Source of the DNA: Roseburia rectibacter
Lineage (GTDB): Bacteria > Bacillota > Clostridia > Lachnospirales > Lachnospiraceae
DNA: 64,000 bases
Reading direction: 5' to 3'
Assembly: GCF_014287515.2 (NCBI RefSeq)
Contig: NZ_CP092473.1
Span: 3,507,501 to 3,571,500 of the forward strand
Below the pieces are notes generated by a model that was not told the origin of the DNA, did no database searches, and saw only the letters and a list, made by a program, of their open reading frames with translations. A program made the position numbers and the translations under genes. Positions 1-6,943 of the stretch are shown here, piece by piece (positions within the stretch are counted from its first letter, which is position 1; each line of letters begins with the position of its first letter).

Positions 1-212
1 CGTTTATTTGTTACTGACTTATCCTTTGGGAACATAAGCTCCTCAAGTGCGCTGTCGGTCATGTCAAAATCCAGCGGCCATGAAATATTTATTTCCGCTG
101 CCTTTTTCAAAACCTTGGCGACTGTGTTCCTGGATACACCGCAGCTCTGTGCGATGTTCCGTTCGCTGAATCCTAAGCTCTGCAAGCGTAGGATTTCACG
201 ATACTTGGTCAT
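1..212 (-). CDS. istA: IS21 transposase IstA, N-terminal part (runs off window)
   Basis: Reverse-strand translation from ATG at 212 gives about 70 residues starting MTKYREILRLQSLGFSERN. A helix-turn-helix follows (around residues 17-38, NIAQSCGVSRNTVAKVLKKA), the usual N-terminus of IS21 transposases, which bind the IS ends before the DDE catalytic core (not in the window). A strong ribosome binding site, AAGGAGG, sits 8 bases upstream and is partly inside a large hairpin (224-266). The frame is open to the window edge. Confidence in the family is good from the HTH sequence and the terminal repeat array. Confidence 0.8.
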   Translation of the reverse strand, partial: MTKYREILRLQSLGFSERNIAQSCGVSRNTVAKVLKKAAEINISWPLDFDMTDSALEELMFPKDKSVTNK

Positions 213-223
213 AATTGTGACCT

Positions 224-266
224 CCTTTACCTGTATTCACACCAATGGTGTGAATACAGGTAAAGG
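224..266. repeat. Perfect 21-bp inverted repeat upstream of istA
   Basis: The arms at 224-244 and 246-266 are exact reverse complements separated by one base (A245). In the istA transcript this forms a very stable hairpin whose 3' arm includes the first bases of the AAGGAGG ribosome binding site. Confidence 0.9.
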
Positions 267-292
267 AAATATATGTAATAGAGCGTTTAAAT

Positions 293-381
293 GTGGCTCT
301 GAATTACCGGAATATGTGGCTCTCATTCTCCGGAATGGTGGCTCCCAAAGTCCGGACAGGTGGCTCAGAGAGCTCCGGAAT
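293..381. repeat. IS21 terminal repeats (four copies)
   Basis: GTGGCTC begins at 293, 316, 338 and 360. Each copy is followed about seven bases later by CCGGAA or CCGGAC. They are probably transposase binding sites at the IS end. Confidence 0.75.
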
Positions 382-387
382 AATCAA

Positions 388-725
388 ATGGTGGAATGAT
401 TCTTGGTGAAATAGGTGATATTCACCGTTTCTCCAATCCAAACAAGCTGCTTGCTTTTGCTGGTCTGGATCCTTCTGTTTATCAGTCTGGTAACTTTCAG
501 GCTAAGACAACAAGGATGTCCAAACGTGGCTCTCGTGTATTACGATATACCCTTGTAAATGCAGCTTGGAACGTTGTCAGAAACAACGCAACCTTCAAGG
601 CTTATTATGATGCCAAGAGGGCTGAAGGCCGGTCTCATTACAATGCACTTGGGCATTGTTCCGGCAAACTTGTCAGAGTCATCTGGAAGATGCTCACCGA
701 CAATGTCGAATTTAACCTCAAATAA
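388..725 (+). pseudogene. IS110-family transposase, C-terminal fragment
   Basis: About 109 residues are readable from 396 to the stop at 725. They match the C-terminal transposase_20 domain of IS110/IS116/IS902 transposases: the stretch NPNKLLAFAGLDPSVYQSG, then KRGSRVLRYTLVNAAW, and a tail with the HYNALGHCSGKLVRVIW helix. The N-terminal RuvC-like DEDD domain is missing because the IS21 end occupies that position. The fragment cannot be an active recombinase by itself. If the IS21 insertion is simple, the N-terminal half should lie left of the window. Confidence 0.85.
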
Positions 726-1038
726 GAGGTCTGTATACCAATATCGATAGATTTTGAAAAAGCACCCTAAGGGAGCTCTATTAAAGTTACCCTTTTTTAC
801 CACCGATATGAAAAAGAAATTTTTTACTAATTTATGGTTGACTTTTCATAGCTGGTATCCAAGCAATATTTCTGCAAGAAAAAGTTTTGTGGTACTAATC
901 GTTAGTACCACGATTGCTTTCTATATACTGACTGAAATCAATTACCTTTGCAGGCTTTCTCTTAGCAGCAATCCCCAATCGTTCCATGTCTAATTTAAAA
1001 AGTTCACTCGGATATCCATACGCATCAAATCCCTCTGG
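726..1038. other. Intergenic: presumed IS110 right end plus a 10-bp inverted repeat
   Basis: No credible gene was found. The region probably contains the 3' end of the IS110 element. A 10-bp perfect inverted repeat lies at 889-898 and 902-911 (GTGGTACTAA, spacer TCG). Read on the minus strand it is followed by an A-then-T-rich stretch, so it could be a weak terminator or an operator; this is unresolved. Confidence 0.5.
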
Positions 1039-1479
1039 CTAGCAAATATCTCTGTTCAGATACTCACTAAGTTCCCATTGATACTTTGCTTCTTTCTCCA
1101 GCTTCTTACCAAAATACTGTGCATCCATTACCATTCTGTTAATGCCACCAACCGATTTCCTACCATGAGTTTTTGTTACAGTTGTATCGCCTGACATTTT
1201 AAAATACTGCCCTATCTGATCCTCGGAATATCCCATTTCCTGCATCACGCCATAAATCACGCGGCTGATATACATTGCATAGTAATTCCAGTTTCTTGGT
1301 TCAATATCTGTCATTGCTATTGTATAACGATTACTGGCATTTACAATAAACAAGACATTTCTTCCTTTTATTTTCGTCAAATGTGTGTCCCAGCAGAACA
1401 CAAGTGAAACAACTTTGCTTTCTGCAATCTTTGTGGTTTTTAGTCGATCTTGAACTGCCTTTGTTGCACCAATCTCCAT
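1039..1479 (-). CDS. DUF6933-like hypothetical protein
   Basis: A soluble protein of about 146 residues with no signal peptide or membrane segment. The central part (KIKGRNVLFIVNASNRYTIA) resembles the DUF6933 family, whose function is unknown. The C-terminal half has HGRKSVGGINRMVMDA and a charged helix. Two starts are possible. A GTG at 1488 overlaps the upstream stop as GTGA. The ATG at 1479 is preceded by AGCAGGTG at good spacing and is preferred. The overlap with the preceding gene implies translational coupling, so the pair probably works together. Family assignment is from memory of the motif only. Confidence 0.55.
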   Translation of the reverse strand: MEIGATKAVQDRLKTTKIAESKVVSLVFCWDTHLTKIKGRNVLFIVNASNRYTIAMTDIEPRNWNYYAMYISRVIYGVMQEMGYSEDQIGQYFKMSGDTTVTKTHGRKSVGGINRMVMDAQYFGKKLEKEAKYQWELSEYLNRDIC

Positions 1480-1484
1480 ATGTA

Positions 1485-1808
1485 TCACCTGCTCATTTCA
1501 AGTATTCTCTTCACTTCCAGCTGTAATTCATCACTAAAGTCTGATAAATCATCATATGTAATTACTTTCAATCTAATAAGACGAACGATATCCCATATCA
1601 CCTCTGACTTACTCATCTCCATGATAACTCCCGGATGACGCTTATCTTCTTTTATCCGTTTTTCAAGTTCCCAGAATTTCTCTGATGCAGGCTTTTTATC
1701 ATCATTCAGAAAATTTGCATACTCTTTAACAAGACCTTCCATATAATTTTCCTGCCAGCCTGATAATCTTTCTCGAAATAATTTCCAATCCTTTTTGCTT
1801 ATGTCCAT
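1485..1808 (-). CDS. Small hypothetical protein, first gene of a two-gene unit
   Basis: A protein of 107 residues, highly charged and mostly helical. It begins MDISKKDWKLFRERLSGWQE and ends with a hydrophobic-heptad helix (SEVIWDIVRLIRLKVITYDD). The ATG at 1808 is chosen because AGGAG lies 10 bases upstream; an in-frame extension to 1898 has no ribosome binding site and runs through the operator array. The stop overlaps the next gene. Small size, coupling to a second small gene and a dense operator array upstream are what a self-regulated toxin-antitoxin-like or regulator pair would show, but no known family was recognised. Confidence 0.55.
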   Translation of the reverse strand: MDISKKDWKLFRERLSGWQENYMEGLVKEYANFLNDDKKPASEKFWELEKRIKEDKRHPGVIMEMSKSEVIWDIVRLIRLKVITYDDLSDFSDELQLEVKRILEMSR

Positions 1809-1825
1809 GATTTTGAATCTCCTCA

Positions 1826-1975
1826 GTCTCACGTTAGTCTCAACAAACAGTGTCAAAAATGAGACTGACTTGAGACTGTACTCATACAAGTAAACCACAA
1901 ATGTCGATTTTATCGCTTTTCTGCCATATTATGTAGTCTCACCAAGTCTCAAATATCATGAGACTTCGTTGAGAC
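1826..1975. promoter_or_regulatory. Array of eight GTCTCA/TGAGAC hexamers (likely operator)
   Basis: GTCTCA occurs at 1826, 1837, 1936 and 1946, and its complement TGAGAC at 1860, 1871, 1959 and 1970. The sites form two mirror-symmetric quartets, with neighbours 10-11 bp apart (one helical turn). The array lies immediately upstream of the gene starting at 1808 and fills most of the 1809-2042 intergenic gap. Cooperative repressor binding is inferred. Confidence 0.7.
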
Positions 1976-2042
1976 CAACTCTGGAATATCCTTGAGTGAA
2001 AGTTTGGGTGTTACATTGAGTGCCAAATTTACTGTCATTTAC

Positions 2043-3494
2043 TTACCTAATTTTCCATTTTCCACCATTATCTGGACCTTTTCGTTCTATGATACCTTTA
2101 TCCTTTAATTCTGATATATATCTAGCAATTGTTCTATCTGTAACATCTAATGCTATTCTTAATTCATCAATAGAAATATTCGGGTTTTCCGAAATCATTT
2201 TCAGAATCTCATATGCTTTAGCAAGCTTCTTCTTAGAATACTCTGGCATTAACTTCTTAATTTTTTCTTCCGAAATTTCTATGACATTTTCTATGACATT
2301 TTCTATGACATTTTCATTTGCCTGTGCTGCATAACTAGAACCATAATTCAGATTATACAAAGTCACTGTAAAATCATCATTATCTGCATCAAAGACAGGC
2401 ATCTTGGACTCATCAAATTCAACCTGATTCTCATAGTCTGCCAATATCTTCTTAAATCCACTGCCTCTACGCTCCATGTATTTCAAACGGCTGAATATAT
2501 CAGCTAATATCGGATTTCTTCGCTTTGATGGGATTTTTAATAAATCTTTTCCCTCTAAAGATATTCCACTTATCATTCCACCCGGTGAATATATTTCAAT
2601 TCTGTCATCAAACATATCTATATGAACTTCGCTACCTATCTCTATATAATTTCTATGAATCAATGCATTTACTACCCCTTCAAGCACTGCACGATCCGGA
2701 TAATCAGGCATTTCAATTCTGCCGTCCCCAACCTTACGCCATGCCTTCTTAGAGTTATTTCTCACAAAATCAGTTCCCGCCTGCAACAATGTGACAAGAC
2801 TGCCAGTATATTCCTTATCATCAAGTGCATCTACAATTCCAGATGCCTTAGTAAGTCCATTCCATCTAGTGCAAAACAATCTGGAATGACGAACCGGAGA
2901 TTCATCTGCTAGAAGTGCTCCTGCATTCGTCAGATTGCCTTTCTCATCAATCAGACCAAAAGATTCATAATCTGTATCTTCAAATGCATTTCCTGTTCTC
3001 TGCTTATATACCGATTTTAATTTTGTAAAAGACATATTGTTAAAATCATATCTTGACTTCAGACTATCATAACTTTCACCACTTCCGCGAAGTACCAACT
3101 CTCTTAACTGCGAAGGTGTCGCCGGAACACTTTCATTTCCTATACGCATAAATGCAACAAGTTGCCCATCACCCTCATAATAGTATGGAGTCTGCTGCCC
3201 TTTCATAACTTCTACAATAACGAATGTCTTGTCATTATCTTTTTCAAATGAAAGCTTAAACTCTGGTATTGGATTAAGGTGTGTTTTAATTATTTCACTA
3301 ATTTTCTCTGCATCACCTTCAGCATCTGCAAGTCCAACCAACTCATCATCATTTGCCACACCAAATACCAGCTTGCCACCATAGCAATTTGAAAATGCAC
3401 TAATGCTCTTGCACCAGCTTTTTGGTTTCTTTGTCTCAAGTGCAACCTTTTTATCATAATCTGTGGCTTCGCCGATTAGCTGCTTTATGTCCAT
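2043..3494 (-). CDS. Schlafen AlbA_2 / ATP-binding regulator-like protein with C-terminal winged helix
   Basis: About 483 residues. Residues 15-130 fit the Schlafen AlbA_2 domain (LETKKPKSWCKSISAFSNC then GGKLVFGV). A C-terminal ATP-binding-like region of the COG2865 type follows (VNALIHRNY and EIYSPGG), and the last ~60 residues form a winged helix (NISIDELRIALDVTDRTIAR). A linker near residues 394-405 carries a threefold Glu-Asn-Val-Ile repeat encoded by exact 12-bp repeats. The start at 3494 is chosen over one at 3530 because GAAGGAAGTG lies just upstream. Such proteins act as regulators or nucleic-acid-binding factors and often sit in defence islands. It lies 75 bp downstream of the HNH gene on the same strand; the function here is unknown. 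Confidence 0.75.
   Translation of the reverse strand: MDIKQLIGEATDYDKKVALETKKPKSWCKSISAFSNCYGGKLVFGVANDDELVGLADAEGDAEKISEIIKTHLNPIPEFKLSFEKDNDKTFVIVEVMKGQQTPYYYEGDGQLVAFMRIGNESVPATPSQLRELVLRGSGESYDSLKSRYDFNNMSFTKLKSVYKQRTGNAFEDTDYESFGLIDEKGNLTNAGALLADESPVRHSRLFCTRWNGLTKASGIVDALDDKEYTGSLVTLLQAGTDFVRNNSKKAWRKVGDGRIEMPDYPDRAVLEGVVNALIHRNYIEIGSEVHIDMFDDRIEIYSPGGMISGISLEGKDLLKIPSKRRNPILADIFSRLKYMERRGSGFKKILADYENQVEFDESKMPVFDADNDDFTVTLYNLNYGSSYAAQANENVIENVIENVIEISEEKIKKLMPEYSKKKLAKAYEILKMISENPNISIDELRIALDVTDRTIARYISELKDKGIIERKGPDNGGKWKIR
2278..2313. repeat. 12-bp tandem repeat, three exact copies, in frame
   Basis: The 12-bp unit TCTATGACATTT is repeated at 2278, 2290 and 2302 inside the Schlafen-like gene. 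It encodes an in-frame ENVI repeat in the inter-domain linker. Copy-number change would keep the frame but alter linker length. Confidence 0.9.
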
Positions 3495-3569
3495 AAATTC
3501 ACTTCCTTCTTTGTCAGACTCCCTCTGCATAGTATTATGTATGTTAAAGGTTATAATTAAAATTATGTT

Positions 3570-4196
3570 CTACATAATATTTCTCTTTTGCCTTATTATA
3601 TCCAGTATTTTCCCGAGTCCAACATATAAATCACTATTATTTTGACAAGAACGCTGCAATCCGATTATATTCATTATCAAATAATCTAACCTATGCAATT
3701 CAGAACCCAAATAAAGTTTCTTATAAAATTCTTCAATAGTTGTATTATGTTTAAATTTATCATTTATTCTAATATAATATTGTTCATCTCTTATAAATAC
3801 ATTCTTTATTTTTTCTCCATCTGGATTCAACTCTTCAAATTCTTCTTTTTTAATCCAAAATGAATTTTTATCATGATTACAATCATGGCACGCTAGAATC
3901 AAATTTTGTATATACCCCGCCTCTTTTTTAGTTGCGAATATAGGAGCTTTTTCATATAAAAAATGGTCTATTTCAAATTCAGTCTTTTTTATCAAATCGT
4001 TTGAAGCCCCACAGTATGCACATTTCCCATTATATGCTTTAATAAATTCTAACTTAAATTTCTGTGAATTATCACTTATATAATTATGCATATCTTTTGC
4101 ATAAGGATGCTCTGCTTTTACTAAAGCCTCTACTTCTTTCTTTTTTTGTGGTACATCAATTAATTCAGGGCAATATTTTGTTCTTCTGTAGTCCAT
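3570..4196 (-). CDS. HNH endonuclease (PtuB / retron-HNH-like)
   Basis: 208 residues. The HNH (beta-beta-alpha metal) motif is complete: zinc pairs C59-x2-C62 and C103-x2-C106, the D77-H78 pair in FEIDHFLYE, then N98 and N107-H108 in CHDCNHDKNS. The N-terminal RRTKYCPELID resembles HNH proteins of Septu (PtuB) and retron-associated nucleases, which cut nucleic acid when a partner ATPase senses infection. It starts with ATG at 4196 after AGAGGAATAG, 4 bp after the stop of the receiver gene, so the two are co-transcribed. It is the likely effector of the cassette formed with the receiver, GHKL and methyltransferase genes. Target and activation are inferred, not seen. Confidence 0.85.
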   Translation of the reverse strand: MDYRRTKYCPELIDVPQKKKEVEALVKAEHPYAKDMHNYISDNSQKFKLEFIKAYNGKCAYCGASNDLIKKTEFEIDHFLYEKAPIFATKKEAGYIQNLILACHDCNHDKNSFWIKKEEFEELNPDGEKIKNVFIRDEQYYIRINDKFKHNTTIEEFYKKLYLGSELHRLDYLIMNIIGLQRSCQNNSDLYVGLGKILDIIRQKRNIM

Positions 4197-4200
4197 ATTT

Positions 4201-4794
4201 CTATTCCTCTACTTTTATCTGCAACTCTTGAAACATTTTTATCACATCATCAATATCTTTCTTCGTAAATTCATCAAATTTCCCTTGACCATTCACAGAA
4301 TTCACAATTTTTTCAACCATAACTTTTTCCCAACTAGTATTTTTTTGCAACTCTGCGGTTATTTTTCGAACTTCAAAAATATTTCTAACACATTGTTCTA
4401 ATAACACGGGCAGTTCTTTACCATAATATTCCTCTGGTGTCATTTTGCTTTTAGGATCATACTTAGAAATTGTCTCATAACCAGGTGCTATTTCATTTTG
4501 CGTAATAACAATTACTTCTATAAATGGGAAATACTTTTTTAAAATAATTTTAAATTCTTCTCCTGTAAATTTTCCAGCTATTGCATTTCTATTTTCAAAC
4601 AATTTTGAATCTATAAAAATTATATTTGCAGATTTAACATCCGAATTATTAATCAAACTCTCATATCCTTCATCTGGCTTAAATTCAATATCTGAATACT
4701 CAATTTCACAACTTGGGTTCTTATATTTATCCAAATATTTAGATAATGATGTCTCTGGATGGTCATCTATATAAAGTATCTTTAAGGTTTCCAT
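4201..4794 (-). CDS. Stand-alone receiver (REC) domain protein with C-terminal helical extension
   Basis: 197 residues. The first ~115 read as a response-regulator receiver: acidic pair D10-D11 in ILYIDDHPE, phospho-acceptor D62 after a hydrophobic strand (ANIIFIDSK), and switch T98 in VIVITQNE; K110 may be the conserved lysine. The remaining ~80 residues are charged helices with no recognised DNA-binding or enzymatic domain, so it is not an ordinary transcriptional response regulator. Start and upstream stop overlap as TAATG, with GGAGGGAAG as ribosome binding site. It probably receives phosphate or a conformational signal from the upstream GHKL protein and controls the downstream HNH nuclease; that role is inference. 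Confidence 0.85.
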   Translation of the reverse strand: METLKILYIDDHPETSLSKYLDKYKNPSCEIEYSDIEFKPDEGYESLINNSDVKSANIIFIDSKLFENRNAIAGKFTGEEFKIILKKYFPFIEVIVITQNEIAPGYETISKYDPKSKMTPEEYYGKELPVLLEQCVRNIFEVRKITAELQKNTSWEKVMVEKIVNSVNGQGKFDEFTKKDIDDVIKMFQELQIKVEE

Positions 4795-6929
4795 TATATC
4801 TTCCCTCCTATAATAAATTCAATTTCAAATCCTTTTTCTCCACCTATCTTCTGAATTTCGCCCCCTGACATTATACATGTATTATTTACAATCCACATTC
4901 CAAGTCCATGTCCATTCGTTCTTGTTGTTTCATGCACTTCTAATATTTTCATCGGGTCTGTTTTATACTTATCATCAAGTCCTTTACCATTATCACAATA
5001 TTTAATCTTTAAAGATCCACCAATCTCTTCTACATATATCGTAATAATTAATTTTTGTATATTTTCATTCTGTTGTACGCTATTTAAAATTAAGTTATCA
5101 AATACAACCTGTAATATATCTTCCGAAATTTGATAAATAATATCTTTATCCATTATTATTTCAATACTAAGCCATACATAATCTCTTTCCCATACCTTTT
5201 TTATAGTAGTTAAAATATCTGCTATGCTCTGATACCTAGGCTCAAACTGTTTTTTTTCTATTTCTTCCAGCATAGTATCCATAAATGTTACCAATTTTCT
5301 TCCAACTAAGTCATTACTCTCCAGCAAATAAGGAATATTTTTATAAGACTTGCGAGTTTTTTCAAAAGAGTTCAGTTCCTCCCACATGCCATATTCCTTT
5401 AATGCATCTACTATATTATTGTAATTATCATATATAGCATTCCTATCATTTTTCATTTCATGTGCTATAGATGAAGCTTTTAATCCTGTCGTTGCTAATA
5501 CATTTAAAATTCTTACATCATATTTATACCTAGCTTCTACAGCTTCTTTATCTTTTTGATACTGTTTCCCCTCTTTTTTGTAGCCTTTAATTTCCGTCGC
5601 TAATTGCTTTGCTTCTTCCTTTGTAAGTACACTAACGGATGTTGGTTTACTTAATACTCGATCTGAAATAGGTGTTGCTTTTTGTTCTTCTACTTGATTT
5701 TTCACATTTATTTTTCTTACAATATTTTGTCTATATCTTTCAAATTCCTTAATCCCTATTAAAATTATTTCAACAAATAACTGATAATAAATATTTTCGT
5801 CTAAGCCTTGACGATTAGCCATGTCTTGAAGTACTGCATTCTTCTTCTTATCTATCATTACATATCCTGCCATCTGATTCTCTCTCACACGCCATGCACC
5901 TGTTGGATGAGATGCTGCTGCTGGAGATTTTCTAGATCTTTTTCCAAGTCCCAGCCAATCTTTTTTGCCTTCATATGAAGATATACTAAATGCATTTCTG
6001 TATAATATTATTCCACTTTCTATGTTTTCCTGTGTATTTAAATATTTGTATAAAAATTTTTCTTTTTCCTCTTTTGATGAAACTATATTAAAATATAAAT
6101 TTGCTGAAAATTCACCAATATTATTAATTATATTTTGTATATCATCATCTAAGAGCTCAGTAATCTTATTTCCTTTTAATTCATTAACAACATCCGTTTT
6201 CTTTTCAAATTTTTTTATATCAATCCCTGTGCAATATTTTAAAGCTTCATTTTCAAATTCATCTGACTCTACTGTCGTTACCAGCACTCCATTAGCATAC
6301 TTTAAAACGATATTGCTTCTGCAATTAATTCCTACCTTCGCTTTAGGAAAATGTTCCTTTACAATTTCATCATAACTATCCGAAATAATTCTTATCTCCA
6401 TAGATGTATCATGATAAGTTCTTTCTAGATACTTATTTAAATTTTCTATGCGTTTTTTATTCCACTTTTCCCTTAAACCTATTATTTTTATATCTGTTCC
6501 ATTATTGTGAATATCATTGCTCTCATCTAAAACAGACGTATTCCAATCCGTTTTCCAAATTACACCAACTGAATCTAACCTTTTCGATTTTAAGTAAACA
6601 CTATACCCTAATCTCGATAATGCAAATCTTCCAACACCTTTTGAGCCTGCTTGGATTCTTTTTTTATTATTTTGATCTATTATTTCATATTCTTTGCTAC
6701 TTTTACCAATATGCATCCAATGTTCTTTTATATCGCATGCATTCATACCAATTCCATTATCTTCAAATCGAAGCATATCATTTTCAAATGTAATTTTCAA
6801 ATTCAATGCATTAGCATCATATGCATTTTTCACTAACTCAAGAATTGCCGCTTCATCTGTAGAAAAATTCTGCACTCCTAACAATTCTGCTATTGTACTG
6901 TCTTCTATGACATATTTTAATTCTTCCAT
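4794..6929 (-). CDS. Dual GHKL protein: MutL/Hsp90/MORC-like ATPase fused to histidine-kinase-like core
   Basis: 711 residues. The N-terminal module has the GHKL N-box with a catalytic-type glutamate (E31 in LELVKNAYDANA), a G1 box at D57-G61 (FEDNGIGMN) and a glycine-rich lid near residue 95 (GSKGVGRFALSRLG). This is MutL/Hsp90/MORC style. After a lysine-rich coiled-coil linker there is an H-box-like AHEMKND (H490). A second ATPase module ends the protein: N-box FDNLILNSVQQNE, G1 CDNGKGLDDKYK and G2 GHGLGMWIVNN, as in histidine kinases. No transmembrane segment is seen, so sensing is cytoplasmic. It starts 14 bp after the methyltransferase stop behind GGGAGGTGA and overlaps the receiver gene. 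A phosphorelay or ATP-driven activation of the receiver/HNH pair is inferred. Confidence 0.8.
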   Translation of the reverse strand: MEELKYVIEDSTIAELLGVQNFSTDEAAILELVKNAYDANALNLKITFENDMLRFEDNGIGMNACDIKEHWMHIGKSSKEYEIIDQNNKKRIQAGSKGVGRFALSRLGYSVYLKSKRLDSVGVIWKTDWNTSVLDESNDIHNNGTDIKIIGLREKWNKKRIENLNKYLERTYHDTSMEIRIISDSYDEIVKEHFPKAKVGINCRSNIVLKYANGVLVTTVESDEFENEALKYCTGIDIKKFEKKTDVVNELKGNKITELLDDDIQNIINNIGEFSANLYFNIVSSKEEKEKFLYKYLNTQENIESGIILYRNAFSISSYEGKKDWLGLGKRSRKSPAAASHPTGAWRVRENQMAGYVMIDKKKNAVLQDMANRQGLDENIYYQLFVEIILIGIKEFERYRQNIVRKINVKNQVEEQKATPISDRVLSKPTSVSVLTKEEAKQLATEIKGYKKEGKQYQKDKEAVEARYKYDVRILNVLATTGLKASSIAHEMKNDRNAIYDNYNNIVDALKEYGMWEELNSFEKTRKSYKNIPYLLESNDLVGRKLVTFMDTMLEEIEKKQFEPRYQSIADILTTIKKVWERDYVWLSIEIIMDKDIIYQISEDILQVVFDNLILNSVQQNENIQKLIITIYVEEIGGSLKIKYCDNGKGLDDKYKTDPMKILEVHETTRTNGHGLGMWIVNNTCIMSGGEIQKIGGEKGFEIEFIIGGKI

Positions 6930-6943
6930 TCATGTCACCTCCC

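Larger units (their letters stand above)
1..387 (-). mobile_element. IS21-family insertion sequence, one end (rest outside window)
   Basis: The segment holds the 5' part of an istA-type transposase on the minus strand and, outside it, four imperfect direct repeats at 293-381 of the form GTGGCTC-n7-CCGGAA, spaced 22-23 bp. Multiple short terminal repeats that bind the transposase are typical of IS21 ends. The outer end is placed near 387 because a recognisable IS110 transposase reading frame resumes just beyond it. The other end and istB lie left of the window, so the exact boundary and target duplication cannot be checked. Confidence 0.75.

Noticed and set aside
61..399. 112-residue plus-strand ORF
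   Set aside because: It is the antisense of the istA start and runs through the IS21 hairpin and terminal repeats; no family match and no ribosome binding site.
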